NCBI RefSeq assembly: GCF_024346715.1
Contig: NZ_AP024852.1
Coordinates: 186,001-250,000, forward strand
Source: Photobacterium swingsii
GTDB taxonomy: Bacteria; Pseudomonadota; Gammaproteobacteria; Enterobacterales; Vibrionaceae
Length of the DNA: 64,000 bases
Reading direction: 5' to 3'
Under the pieces are notes generated by a model that saw only the letters and a program-made list of their open reading frames with translations, made no database searches and was not told where the DNA came from. The position numbers and the translations under genes were made by a program. Shown piece after piece: positions 18,011 to 26,581 of this stretch; position 1 is the stretch's first letter; the number at the start of each line of letters is the position of its first letter.

Positions 18011-18754
18011 TTACCAGTAGTGTTCCATCGTAATTTGTCCTGGTGCTCGACGTAAATTTTTCGCTAAGCCTTTTTGTTCTAAGGCTGCTTTAGTATCTCG
18101 TACCATTTCAGGGTTACCGCATAGCATAACTTGACTTTGCTCGGCGCTAAGCGTTAATCCAACATGACGTTCGAGTAGCCCATCGGCAATCGCCAGTGGG
18201 ATCCGGCCGGGTAATGACAGCATGGCCGGTTCGCGACTGACAAATGGCTGTACAATTAATTGATCGGGATATTGTTCTTTTAGCGCATTGATTTCGGCTT
18301 GGTAACTCAGGTCGGCCGCATAGCGGACGGCGTGAACTAACACAATTTTACGAAAGCGTTGCCATACTTCTTTTTCGCGGAGCATGGATAGATAAGGGCC
18401 GATGGCAGTGCCTGTAGCAAGTAGCCACAGATGCTCACCCTGAGGTACTTCACTGAGCATGAAGTAGCCCGTTGCTCGTGCTGAAACGTAAACGTGATCA
18501 CCTGCTTCAAGCTGATGAAGGCGCGGGGAGAGCAGACCATCGGCGACGCGTGTGGCGTAAATTTCTATGGTGTTGTCGCTGGGTGGGTTAACAAATGAAT
18601 AAGCCCGCTGGATCATCTTGCCGTCGATTTCTAAACCGAGTTTCGTAAATTGCCCTGCTTTAAAGGGCTCGATATTTGCTCGTAACGTTAGACTAAACAA
18701 ATCGTTATTCCAATGACGATTGTTTATGACTTCCGCGGGGATCCAGTCAGCCAT
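18011..18754 (-). CDS. fpr: Ferredoxin--NADP+ reductase
   Basis: 247 residues, as in E. coli Fpr. This FAD enzyme passes electrons between NADPH and ferredoxin or flavodoxin. The FAD-binding motif is RAYSFVNPPS, the NADP segment is LLATGTAIGPYLSML, and the C-terminus is ITMEHYW, an aromatic end typical of bacterial subclass FNRs. The ribosome site GGAG is good. The upstream gene on the same strand, 15 bases away, encodes an Fe-S-type SufR-like regulator, so a redox or Fe-S link is plausible. Confidence 0.95.
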   Translation of the reverse strand: MADWIPAEVINNRHWNNDLFSLTLRANIEPFKAGQFTKLGLEIDGKMIQRAYSFVNPPSDNTIEIYATRVADGLLSPRLHQLEAGDHVYVSARATGYFMLSEVPQGEHLWLLATGTAIGPYLSMLREKEVWQRFRKIVLVHAVRYAADLSYQAEINALKEQYPDQLIVQPFVSREPAMLSLPGRIPLAIADGLLERHVGLTLSAEQSQVMLCGNPEMVRDTKAALEQKGLAKNLRRAPGQITMEHYW

Positions 18755-18769
18755 AGTTGGCTCCTTATT

Positions 18770-19387
18770 CTAATTGTTCATGATTCGATAAGCGCAACGC
18801 CTCTCTCCGGCGATAATGTGGTCGTTCCTTTCGACAAGGTATTCATTTCCCAATAAGCGTTGGAAGACATTCAATTCTGACTGACACAGCGATGGGCAAC
18901 GTTTTGCAGCGTGGCAAATAGGGCAGTGGTTTTCAACCAGCAGGTAGCCTTGCTCATCGTGTAGCAGCTCAGCCATGTAGCCTTCCTGCTCCCTGAGTGT
19001 AGTCAGTAATTCGAGTTTTTCTTTTAAATTTTCACACTTTGCTAGTGCTTGTTGGTATTGGGTGAATGTTTGTTGCTCACGCTGATTGATCACTTTTTCC
19101 AAGCCAGTCGAGCCAAATAAGTCTTCGACAGAGTCGAGCATTTGAATGATCAAATCACCATGACGATCCGTGAATTGACTGTGCCCTTGGGCGGTTAAGC
19201 GCCAGTGGCGAGTAGGACGACCCACTTTTACTTTTACATCGTGAAAATCAACCAGACCAGACTCTTCTAGCCCTTGGAGGTGTTGGCGTACGCCCATGGT
19301 GGTCAGGCTTAACTCTTGTGCCAGCTCCTTGGCGGTGACATCACCTTCACGCTTCATTCGTTGAAGAATTTTATCGATTGTTTTCAT
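18770..19387 (-). CDS. SufR-like helix-turn-helix regulator with cysteine cluster
   Basis: 205 residues from the ATG at 19387 (MKTIDKILQRMK), which has an AAAGGAAG ribosome site; a start at 19411 would add 8 residues and has no such site. Residues 1-65 are a winged-helix DNA-binding domain (TAKELAQELSLTTMGVRQHL). The C-terminal part has HCPICHAAKRCPSLCQSEL and later RRCAYRI, the cysteine pattern of SufR-type Fe-S repressors. An Fe-S cluster sensor role is therefore likely but inferred. It is 15 bases upstream of fpr, so the two probably form an operon. Confidence 0.85.
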   Translation of the reverse strand: MKTIDKILQRMKREGDVTAKELAQELSLTTMGVRQHLQGLEESGLVDFHDVKVKVGRPTRHWRLTAQGHSQFTDRHGDLIIQMLDSVEDLFGSTGLEKVINQREQQTFTQYQQALAKCENLKEKLELLTTLREQEGYMAELLHDEQGYLLVENHCPICHAAKRCPSLCQSELNVFQRLLGNEYLVERNDHIIAGERRCAYRIMNN

Positions 19388-19533
19388 AGCAGCATCTTCC
19401 TTTGTCATCACTATTATGTAACCAGCGAGCTAAATAAAGCAACGACTTTACAAACTAAGCATAGAAGATGAATGCAACTATAGGCGAGAAATGTGAAAGG
19501 ATTGAGGTGGATAAAGGATTGAACTGGGAGCAA

Positions 19534-19562
19534 TAAAAAAGCGCACCAAACAGATGCGCCTT
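19534..19562 (-). terminator. Terminator after glpX
   Basis: On the minus strand GCGCA and TGCGC pair around a 9-base loop and are followed by a run of six or more T. The stem is short, so it may be of moderate strength. Confidence 0.7.
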
Positions 19563-19600
19563 GATGAGACGGCGGTTAAACCATGAACTGGCTTGCCGAA

Positions 19601-20608
19601 TTAGATGATGTGACCTTTGATCGCATCATCTTTGCGTGATAAGTAGTGCGTCGATTTAATGCGACGAATAGTACGGCACTTACCGCGAATAAGTAGGGTT
19701 TCGGTTGTCGCCATGTCGCCTTGGCGGCTGATGCCTTCAAGCAGGTCACCTTTAGTGATACCTGTACCAGCGAAAATGACGTTATCGCTTTGCGCCATGT
19801 CTTCCATACGCAGTAGCTTGTTAGGTTCGATACCCATCTCACCACAACGGTCAATTTCAATTTGACCAAGACGACGGTTCTCTTCGTTGTCTTCTTTTAC
19901 TTGATGGCGAGGGATCAGACGACCGTGCATGTCACCGCCAAGCGCGCGAATCGCGGCTGCTGAAACAACACCTTCAGGTGCACCACCGATGCAGTACATG
20001 ACATCGACTTCGCTGTCTGGCATACAAGTTAGGATAGAAGCGGCAACATCGCCATCAGGGAAAGCGAAGACGCGTACACCCATGGCTTGCATGTCGGCGA
20101 TCACTTGGTCATGACGCGGTTTTGCCAGTGTCGTCACAACTAATGAATCCAGTGTTTTACCCAGTGCTGCTGCAATATTTTCTAGGTTTTCACTCAGTGG
20201 TTTATCAAGGTCAATCGCCCCTTTTGCGCCAGGGCCAACAACCAATTTTTCCATGTACATGTCTGGTGCTTTAAGAAAAGAGCCTTTTTCGCCAGCTGCA
20301 AGTACCGCCAATGCGTTGTTTTGTCCCATCGCTGTCATGCGAGTGCCTTCGATTGGGTCAACGGCGATATCGACAGCATCACCGCCCAAACCGACTTTCT
20401 CACCAATGTAGAGCATAGGTGCTTCATCGATCTCACCTTCACCAATAACGATTTCACCTTCAATCTCAGTTTGATTAAGAAGGGTACGCATAACTTCAAC
20501 TGCTGCGCCATCGGCAGCGTTTTTGTCACCACGGCCAAGCCATTTGTAGCCTGCCAGTGCGGCACCTTCAGTGACACGGGAAAATGCCATCGCTAAATCG
20601 CGTTTCAT
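19601..20608 (-). CDS. glpX: Fructose-1,6-bisphosphatase class II
   Basis: 335 residues, as in E. coli GlpX. It hydrolyses fructose 1,6-bisphosphate to fructose 6-phosphate in gluconeogenesis and needs Mn2+. The metal and phosphate motifs are GEGEIDEAPMLYIGE and AVDPIEGTRM; GGAPEGVVSAAA also fits the family. The ribosome site is GGAG. In E. coli it ends the glpFKX operon. Here it follows glpK on the same strand but is separated by about 480 bases, a bidirectional terminator and a small plus-strand ORF, so it probably has its own promoter. Confidence 0.97.
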   Translation of the reverse strand: MKRDLAMAFSRVTEGAALAGYKWLGRGDKNAADGAAVEVMRTLLNQTEIEGEIVIGEGEIDEAPMLYIGEKVGLGGDAVDIAVDPIEGTRMTAMGQNNALAVLAAGEKGSFLKAPDMYMEKLVVGPGAKGAIDLDKPLSENLENIAAALGKTLDSLVVTTLAKPRHDQVIADMQAMGVRVFAFPDGDVAASILTCMPDSEVDVMYCIGGAPEGVVSAAAIRALGGDMHGRLIPRHQVKEDNEENRRLGQIEIDRCGEMGIEPNKLLRMEDMAQSDNVIFAGTGITKGDLLEGISRQGDMATTETLLIRGKCRTIRRIKSTHYLSRKDDAIKGHII

Positions 20609-20796
20609 GGTTACTCCGGAAATAGAAATCAGTGGGCTTTTGAACTGGCGGGGATTTTATCACAGCTTGAGTGAAACGTTTGCGTTAATTTAATTCTGTG
20701 CACTATCAAGTAGTAGGCGTGAAAAAGATCACGATAATAAATATGGCTTTCGGTCAAAATATCAGCATAAAAATACAACAGAAATAGAGAGATACG

Positions 20797-20970
20797 ATGC
20801 ATAGGTTGATTAAGCGCTTTCGCCGTGAGGTAAAGCAAGAAAACCAACAATTGAATAAGCGACAGCAACACCGAGCCCACAACCAATTACTTCGGCTTGA
20901 ATATGGCTTATTACTATTACTGATAGTGGTCATTGTGGTGCCTATTTTGTGGCACAGCTTAATTGCTTAA
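20797..20970 (+). CDS. Small single-pass membrane protein (57 aa), unknown
   Basis: I do not recognise this gene. The ATG at 20797 follows AGAGAG and the frame ends at a TAA at 20968. The first 38 residues are very basic and polar (MHRLIKRFRREVKQENQQ, then NKRQQHRAHNQ). A hydrophobic helix of about 19 residues follows (YGLLLLLIVVIVVPILW), with a short tail (HSLIA). The Arg/Lys-rich side predicts a cytoplasmic N-terminus. It is divergent from glpX and followed by a perfect terminator, which supports a real transcript. Confidence 0.6.
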   Translation: MHRLIKRFRREVKQENQQLNKRQQHRAHNQLLRLEYGLLLLLIVVIVVPILWHSLIA

Positions 20971-21022
20971 CCTTTGCAGCATGAGCCTGTAGTGGACGAT
21001 AAAAATAAAGATTTAGAAAAAG

Positions 21023-21050
21023 AAAAGGTCTGCGTGTGCAGACCTTTTTT
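21023..21050. terminator. Bidirectional terminator between the 57-aa ORF and glpK
   Basis: AAAAGGTCTGC (21023-21033), loop GTGT, GCAGACCTTTT (21038-21048), then more T. It can serve both the plus-strand small ORF and glpK on the minus strand. Confidence 0.95.
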
Positions 21051-21089
21051 GAGGGGGAACCTTTAAAGAAAGGGCGAGATCACTGAGGA

Positions 21090-22613
21090 TTATTCGTCGT
21101 CATAGTCTTCATCAATGGCCCAGCCTTTGGCACATTCAACTGCACGTTGCCAACCACGGTAGCGGCGATCACGTTTCTTGTCGTTGGCACAAGGTAGGAA
21201 GTTTCGATCGAGTACCGCTTTGTCTTGTAGTTCGTCGATACTGTCCCAGAAACCGACAGCAAGACCGGCAAGGTAAGCTGCACCCAGTGCTGTGACTTCG
21301 GTGACGACAGGGCGGTGTACTTCAGTGTTAAGGATGTCAGATTGGAACTGCATCAGGAAGTTGTTGGCCACTGCACCCCCATCGACACGTAGACTAGCGA
21401 GCTTGATGCCAGAGTCCGCTTGCATTGCATCTAATACGTCACGGGTTTGGTAAGCGACGCTTTCTAGCGTTGCACGAATGATGTGGTTAGAGTTAACGCC
21501 ACGTGTTAAGCCGACAATTGCGCCACGTGCATACGGGTCCCAGTAAGGTGCGCCTAATCCTGTGAAGGCTGGTACGACGTATACGCCATTTGCACTGCCT
21601 ACTTTTTCAGCAAAGTATTCAGAATCGCTAGCATCACTTAGTAGTTTCACTTCATCACGCAGCCATTGTACTGATGCACCGCCCATAAAGACTGCGCCTT
21701 CCAATGCGTAAGCCACATCGCCTTTCGGTCCGCAGGCGAGCGTTGTCAGTAGACCATTGTGCGAGGTTACTTTTTCTTTGCCTGTATTCATCAGCAAGAA
21801 ACAGCCTGTCCCATAGGTGTTCTTTGCTTGGCCTTGTTCCACACACATTTGACCAAATAGTGCGGCTTGTTGGTCTCCAGCAATACCTGAAATTGGAATA
21901 CGTGTACCGCCTTTACCACCAATGTTGGTTTGGCCATAGACTTCAGAAGATGGTTTCACTTCTGGCATCATAGACAATGGAATGTCGAGTGCTTTGAGTA
22001 GTTTTTCATCCCACTGTAGGGTATTGATATTAAACACCATGGTGCGTGACGCATTGGTGTAGTCAGTCACGTGAACACGTCCCTGAGTCATCTTCCAGAT
22101 CAGCCAAGTATCCACGGTACCGAATAAGAGATTTCCGGCTTCTGCTTCTTCGCGTGCACCTTCAACGTTATCTAAGATCCATTTGATCTTGGTACCCGAG
22201 AAATACGGGTCAACCACTAGACCTGTGTTGTCACGGATATACTCTTCTAACCCTTCACCTTTCAGGCCTTCACAAATATCAGCTGTACGGCGGCATTGCC
22301 ATACAATCGCATTGTAAACAGGCTTACCTGTATTCTTATTCCAAACAATGGTGGTTTCACGTTGGTTAGTGATACCGATACCCGCGACTTGGTCGGAACG
22401 GATACCCGCTTTGGCTAGCACTTCCACTAAGGTTGAGCTTTGGGTTGCGTAGATCTCGAGTGGATCGTGCTCAACCCAGCCGGCTTTAGGGTAAATTTGA
22501 GTGAATTCACGTTGGGACGTACAGACGATATTGGCGTTGTGATCCAGCACAACCGCGCGGGAACTAGTCGTACCCTGATCAAGTGCAACAATGTACTTTT
22601 GCTCAGTGGTCAT
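21090..22613 (-). CDS. glpK: Glycerol kinase
   Basis: 507 residues. It phosphorylates glycerol entering through GlpF to sn-glycerol 3-phosphate, trapping it in the cytoplasm. FGGY-family features: phosphate-1 loop [13 protein letters not shown] near the N-terminus, [23 protein letters not shown], and the C-terminal signature [18 protein letters not shown]. The last residues (DEDYDDE) are acidic. It follows glpF with a 117-base gap, so the two are probably one operon under the GlpR-like operators upstream of glpF. Confidence 0.98.
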   Translation of the reverse strand: MTTEQKYIVALDQGTTSSRAVVLDHNANIVCTSQREFTQIYPKAGWVEHDPLEIYATQSSTLVEVLAKAGIRSDQVAGIGITNQRETTIVWNKNTGKPVYNAIVWQCRRTADICEGLKGEGLEEYIRDNTGLVVDPYFSGTKIKWILDNVEGAREEAEAGNLLFGTVDTWLIWKMTQGRVHVTDYTNASRTMVFNINTLQWDEKLLKALDIPLSMMPEVKPSSEVYGQTNIGGKGGTRIPISGIAGDQQAALFGQMCVEQGQAKNTYGTGCFLLMNTGKEKVTSHNGLLTTLACGPKGDVAYALEGAVFMGGASVQWLRDEVKLLSDASDSEYFAEKVGSANGVYVVPAFTGLGAPYWDPYARGAIVGLTRGVNSNHIIRATLESVAYQTRDVLDAMQADSGIKLASLRVDGGAVANNFLMQFQSDILNTEVHRPVVTEVTALGAAYLAGLAVGFWDSIDELQDKAVLDRNFLPCANDKKRDRRYRGWQRAVECAKGWAIDEDYDDE

Positions 22614-22730
22614 AACATTTTCCTCGATATATTTTTATAGGGTAGTAGAGATGGACGCTATCTTCAGCCCGAGCACAGACGCAGAGTCGGGCTGGCATCC
22701 TATTTTTATGTTTGTTTCGTGCGAATGCGT

Positions 22731-23582
22731 TTAAGCACTGGCCGTTTCTTGCTCGGCATCGCCTTCGCATTTGTTTGGTAACGTACAGTTGTTGCCCGGT
22801 AGGTAGGTACCAATCACTTTAGGGTATAACCAGCCACCAAAACATGCACCGAAGATAGGCGCTAGAATTGGGACTATCATGTATGGGATATCTTTACCGC
22901 CCGTGAGCGCCATGTCACCCCATCCCGCCATAAAGGCAAAGAATTTAGGGCCAAAGTCACGCGCTGGGTTCATTGCAAACCCAGTCAGTGGACCTAAAGA
23001 GCCACCGATAACGGCGATTAGAATACCAATCAATAGTGGGCCCATTGCACCACGTGGTGCACCGTTTTTATCATCACCAATGGCTAGAATGGCGAACATC
23101 AGTACGGCTGTGATCACGAACTCAACTGCAAATGCACCACCAAAAGAGAGGGCTGCATTAGGGTAAGTCGAGAAGATGCCTGCGGTTGCAAGGCTAGCTT
23201 CACTGCCTCGGACGATCTGATTCGCGGCTTCGAATTCGGTAAATAGGTTGCTGTAAAGTGCGTAGATAAGAGCCGCCGAACAGAAAGCACCAAGTACTTG
23301 GGCCACAATGTACGGGCCGACTTTGCGTTTATCAAAGCCGTGGAAGAGTGCCAGTGCGATAGTTACCGCTGGGTTAATATGAGCACCGGAGACACCTGCA
23401 GTACAGTAGATAGCAAGTGCCACACCAAAGCCCCACATGATACTGACTTCCCACTGGCCGAATTCTGCACTTGTTAATACAAGCGCAGCGACACATCCGA
23501 CGCCGAAGAAGATCAGCAAACCTGTTCCTATAAACTCAGCGATACACTCTCCGAGGAGGGTGTGTTGTTTTGAGTTGGTCAT
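22731..23582 (-). CDS. glpF: Glycerol uptake facilitator
   Basis: 283 residues, six membrane helices plus two half-helices of the aquaporin fold. Both pore motifs are intact: SGAHINPAVTIA and GFAMNPARDFGPK. The Asp after the second NPAR is characteristic of glycerol facilitators rather than water-only channels. It allows passive glycerol entry across the inner membrane. It starts the glpFK unit. Confidence 0.97.
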   Translation of the reverse strand: MTNSKQHTLLGECIAEFIGTGLLIFFGVGCVAALVLTSAEFGQWEVSIMWGFGVALAIYCTAGVSGAHINPAVTIALALFHGFDKRKVGPYIVAQVLGAFCSAALIYALYSNLFTEFEAANQIVRGSEASLATAGIFSTYPNAALSFGGAFAVEFVITAVLMFAILAIGDDKNGAPRGAMGPLLIGILIAVIGGSLGPLTGFAMNPARDFGPKFFAFMAGWGDMALTGGKDIPYMIVPILAPIFGACFGGWLYPKVIGTYLPGNNCTLPNKCEGDAEQETASA

Positions 23583-23669
23583 CTTTCAGTCCTTTTATCG
23601 ATATGTTGTAGGGGTATCGTTTTTTATAGTTATTTCACAGCGAGGTGCTGTGTACCGATATTATGGAAA

Positions 23670-23701
23670 TATTCCCGTTCGAATAATGTGCGTTCGAGCA
23701 T
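23670..23701. promoter_or_regulatory. Two adjacent GlpR-like operators upstream of glpF
   Basis: Two 16-bp imperfect palindromes lie end to end: TATTCCCGTTCGAATA (23670-23685) and ATGTGCGTTCGAGCAT (23686-23701). Both share CGTTCGA at the centre and resemble the ATGTTCG half-sites of E. coli GlpR. They lie 88-119 bases upstream of the glpF start. The glpR gene is not in this window. Confidence 0.55.
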
Positions 23702-23723
23702 AAAAGGAAGATAACAATGCGTA

Positions 23724-23742
23724 AACGCGCAAGCGTTTGCGT
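23724..23742. promoter_or_regulatory. LacI-family-type palindrome upstream of glpF
   Basis: GCGCAAGCGTTTGCGT (23727-23742) differs from the PurR consensus ACGCAAACGTTTGCGT at only two positions. It overlaps the perfect repeat AAACGC-GCAA-GCGTTT. A LacI-family protein such as PurR or CytR could bind; which one is unknown. Confidence 0.4.
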
Positions 23743-23841
23743 GTTTTATGATTGAAATCTCATTTTGACTAAATGAGTATTTAAATGCGCGAAAAGCAAC
23801 ATCCACATCTACCACTTTATGGGTATGTGGTTGAATTGACA

Positions 23842-23960
23842 TAAAAAATCCGACCTAAAGTAGGTCGGATGTGCCAGAGAGGGCAAATCTTGGATAAATC
23901 CAAGAGAGATACGATCAAGATAAAAAGTAGCATGGTGAGGCTGCATGAAAATAGATTGAG
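23842..23960 (-). ncRNA. Candidate small RNA with terminator, between zapB and glpF
   Basis: On the minus strand a perfect 10-bp stem ATCCGACCTA/TAGGTCGGAT (23861-23870/23848-23857, 3-base loop) is followed by six T residues, a textbook terminator. No minus-strand gene ends there. Another hairpin, TCTTGGA/TCCAAGA (23888-23905), precedes it, with a C/T-rich single-stranded linker between. The 5' end and promoter are not clear; about 120 nt is a guess. Confidence 0.35.
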
Positions 23961-24310
23961 ATCGCAATTCTACGCATTGTTTCAGTGGCTAAGAGTGAAT
24001 TATTACACTTGGCTGTCTGCCTATTCATGCAGCTTGGTGACAATTTAGATGAATGGGGTGCGCGGATGAACATTCAGATCCATACCACCTGCGGATTGCA
24101 CAAAGGTGCACAGTTAATCGCAGAATGAATAACACAGTGGCGGTATGCAAAATGATCATCAAAATTGTTCTTTTTTTAATCACTTGCAAAAAAGCACAGT
24201 ATTAGGGGATGCTTGATAGCCTCTGCGTGGTTAGAATAGATTTCAACATCGCATATTAAACACGCTCGTGCCGCGTCTTATAAGGGTTTAGGCGAAGGGG
24301 CGAGCCTACA
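23961..24310. other. Intergenic region upstream of zapB
   Basis: About 350 bases with no convincing ORF on either strand. It must hold the zapB promoter. I see no clear operator or repeat. Confidence 0.35.
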
Positions 24311-24324
24311 ATCAGGTGAACTTT

Positions 24325-24567
24325 ATGTCATTAGAAATGTTGGAAAAGCTAGAATCAAAAGTACAAATGGCGGTTGATACAATTTCTCTGCTACAAATGG
24401 AAATTGAAGAACTAAAAGAACAAAAAGATAGCCTAGCAATGGAAGCGCAAGAATTACGTTCAAGCCGTGAAGAGCTTGTACAAGATAACGAAAAGCTTCG
24501 TAACGACCATAACGCATGGCAAGATCGTGTGCGTAACCTGCTAGGTAAAATGGAAGGCGTAGAGTAA
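24325..24567 (+). CDS. zapB: Cell division protein ZapB
   Basis: 80 residues from the ATG at 24325 ([14 protein letters not shown]), which has an AGGTGA ribosome site; the frame could also open 9 bases earlier. ZapB is a soluble, almost entirely coiled-coil protein that joins the Z-ring through ZapA. Heptad repeats run the full length, and [15 protein letters not shown] is conserved. It is convergent with rraA, as in E. coli, where the zapB-rraA neighbourhood is the same. Confidence 0.95.
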   Translation: MSLEMLEKLESKVQMAVDTISLLQMEIEELKEQKDSLAMEAQELRSSREELVQDNEKLRNDHNAWQDRVRNLLGKMEGVE

Positions 24568-24573
24568 TTGAAT

Positions 24574-24675
24574 ACCAATCTGATTGAGATTGGTGTCATT
24601 CTAGCTTTGATATGCAGCCCAGAGAACTGAGCTGCATCTAGTGATCACGATGGGAGTATCACTCACCATCGTGAT
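24574..24675. repeat. Three consecutive hairpins between convergent zapB and rraA
   Basis: ACCAATCT/AGATTGGT (24574-24594). ATGCAGC plus CAG pairing with CTG plus GCTGCAT around AGAA (24612-24637, one mismatch). ATCACGATGG/CCATCGTGAT (24644-24675). None is followed by a clear T-run on either strand. Together they fill most of the 146-base gap. Confidence 0.6.
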
Positions 24676-24713
24676 AGTTTGGCTGAGCGGCTGTTATATT
24701 GCCACTCATGCTG

Positions 24714-25199
24714 TTAGTCGATATCGAGCGGGTCTTGCGATAAGATCACACCCGTATTATCGGCATAGATATGATCTTCAGGCAAGAAGGTCACCCCACC
24801 AAAGTTCACCGCCACATCCACTTCACCGACACCTTGCTCATCTGCTCCCACTGGGATAGAGGCTAGTGCGTGAATACCGAGATCGAGTTCATCAAGATCA
24901 TCGACATGGCGAACACTGCCATACACAATAATCCCTTCCCATTCATTATCAGCAGCCAGTTGAGCAAGTTCTGCATCAATCAGTGCTCGGCGTAATGAAC
25001 CGCCACCATCAATCAGTAGTACGCGACCAGCGCCCTCTTGTTCTAAGACGGTATGAATTAAAGCATTGTCTTCAAAACATTTCACTGTGGTGACTTGGCC
25101 GCCAAATGAGCTGCGACCACCGTAAGAGCTGAACATAGGCTCTACCACATCCACTTTATCTAGGTAGATATCGCATAGCTCTGAGGTGTTGTATTCCAT
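24714..25199 (-). CDS. rraA: Ribonuclease E activity regulator RraA
   Basis: 161 residues, the standard length. RraA forms a trimer that binds the C-terminal region of RNase E and inhibits mRNA decay. Conserved family segments are [34 protein letters not shown] and [16 protein letters not shown]. Its fold resembles demethylmenaquinone methyltransferase-like aldolases, and it was once misnamed MenG because of the neighbouring menA. It lies 204 bases downstream of menA. Confidence 0.97.
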   Translation of the reverse strand: MEYNTSELCDIYLDKVDVVEPMFSSYGGRSSFGGQVTTVKCFEDNALIHTVLEQEGAGRVLLIDGGGSLRRALIDAELAQLAADNEWEGIIVYGSVRHVDDLDELDLGIHALASIPVGADEQGVGEVDVAVNFGGVTFLPEDHIYADNTGVILSQDPLDID

Positions 25200-25403
25200 A
25201 AGTTCACTTCTTGTTGTGGCGAATTGTGCGAAAGGTTGATTGAACCAATCCGATGATCAATAAAGGGGTATCAATATTGTTCTAACTTGTTGAAAGTATA
25301 ACCAGCTAAAAGGGCATTGCAATAAGTGACTAACGGTGATGATGCACTTCACGTCAGTGATATCACCGCTAATCGAATCACTGCTAATTGATTGGTGATG
25401 ACA

Positions 25404-26312
25404 TTAAGACAGCATCACACCAGCAGCAAACAAAATATTGGTCAGCAGGGCGCATTTCACCATAGTCGCCATCATAGGGCGAAGGGCTGCACCATCAGCT
25501 GATTGCAGGACTTTTTTACCATGATTAAACAACAGTGGTGTGCTGAGTACAAAGAGCCAACCAAACGGTGAGTGCATTTCAAGTAGGGCAAATAAGGCCA
25601 AACAAAGCACACTGCCGGTCAGTAAAAACAAGTGGTACTTGCGACCCCACTCAGGCCCCATACGCACCGCTAGCGTTAATTTACCGCAGGCGCGATCGTT
25701 ATCGATATCGCGTAGGTTATTGATATTGAGAACGCCGACAGCCAGCAAGCCACAAGCGGTTGCTGGTAGCATGATCACAGAATCGATTTGTCCTGCTTGA
25801 AGGTAGTAAGTCCCGGCGACACCCAGCCAGCCAAAGAACATCAATACTGACAAATCGCCCAGCCCACGGTAACCATAAGGTTTATTACCGACGGTGTAGG
25901 CGATAGAAGCCGCAATGGCCATCAAGCCCAGTAGCATAAAGCCAAACATGTCTTGAAGGTTGTTACAGGCGAGGAAGATTAAGGTTAGCCCGCTAACAAC
26001 GGTTAAGACGATATTTAAGCCCATGGCGGTGCGCATGGCACCAGGCGTAACGAGACCGGACTGAATGGCACGCTGAGGCCCTAGACGGTCATCGTTATCT
26101 GTCCCTTTGACGGCGTCGCCATAGTCATTAGCTAGATTAGATAAAATTTGAAGTAACAGTGCTGTCAGCAATGCCAGCGCTGAGATTGATGCAGAAAAAC
26201 TTCCTTGCCATCCTGCCACTGCGCTACCACAAACAATGGATGCTATCGCCAGCGGCAGTGTTTTCGGCCGAGCTGCATCTAACCAAATCGCGAGTGAAGA
26301 AGATGATTTCAT
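25404..26312 (-). CDS. menA: 1,4-dihydroxy-2-naphthoate polyprenyltransferase
   Basis: 302 residues. MenA is a UbiA-family inner-membrane enzyme that attaches the polyprenyl chain to 1,4-dihydroxy-2-naphthoate, making demethylmenaquinone. The two Asp-rich motifs are NLANDYGDAVKGTDND and NLRDIDNDRACGK. About 8-9 hydrophobic helices are visible. It implies anaerobic or low-oxygen respiration with menaquinone. Its position between hslU and rraA is as in E. coli. Confidence 0.96.
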   Translation of the reverse strand: MKSSSSLAIWLDAARPKTLPLAIASIVCGSAVAGWQGSFSASISALALLTALLLQILSNLANDYGDAVKGTDNDDRLGPQRAIQSGLVTPGAMRTAMGLNIVLTVVSGLTLIFLACNNLQDMFGFMLLGLMAIAASIAYTVGNKPYGYRGLGDLSVLMFFGWLGVAGTYYLQAGQIDSVIMLPATACGLLAVGVLNINNLRDIDNDRACGKLTLAVRMGPEWGRKYHLFLLTGSVLCLALFALLEMHSPFGWLFVLSTPLLFNHGKKVLQSADGAALRPMMATMVKCALLTNILFAAGVMLS

Positions 26313-26521
26313 AATGTCGTACTTAGCAATGTATCGAATGGCTATTATGGCGCAATTCGCCCGCTGGGCAAATTTATCGCAACAATGTTTGTTTCAGAAC
26401 AAAAATTGTGACCTAGATATGACACTTATTCCATTTGCTATCCCTGTGTCTGATGGATGCAATATAGCACTTGATATTGGATAGATTCGGTCGGGGAAGT
26501 GTATTAACGCAAATTTCAGAT

Positions 26522-26549
26522 AAAAAAACGGCGCAGTGAATGCGCCGTT
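26522..26549 (-). terminator. Terminator after hslU
   Basis: On the minus strand AACGGCGCA pairs with TGCGCCGTT around a 5-base loop, followed by a run of seven T. Confidence 0.92.
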
Positions 26550-26581
26550 AGATGTGATATCAAGTGTTGTGCAAGGCGCTA

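Noticed and set aside
23630..23842. 70-residue minus-strand frame upstream of glpF
   Set aside because: It overlaps the predicted operators and has no ribosome site or recognisable domain. It is probably a chance frame.
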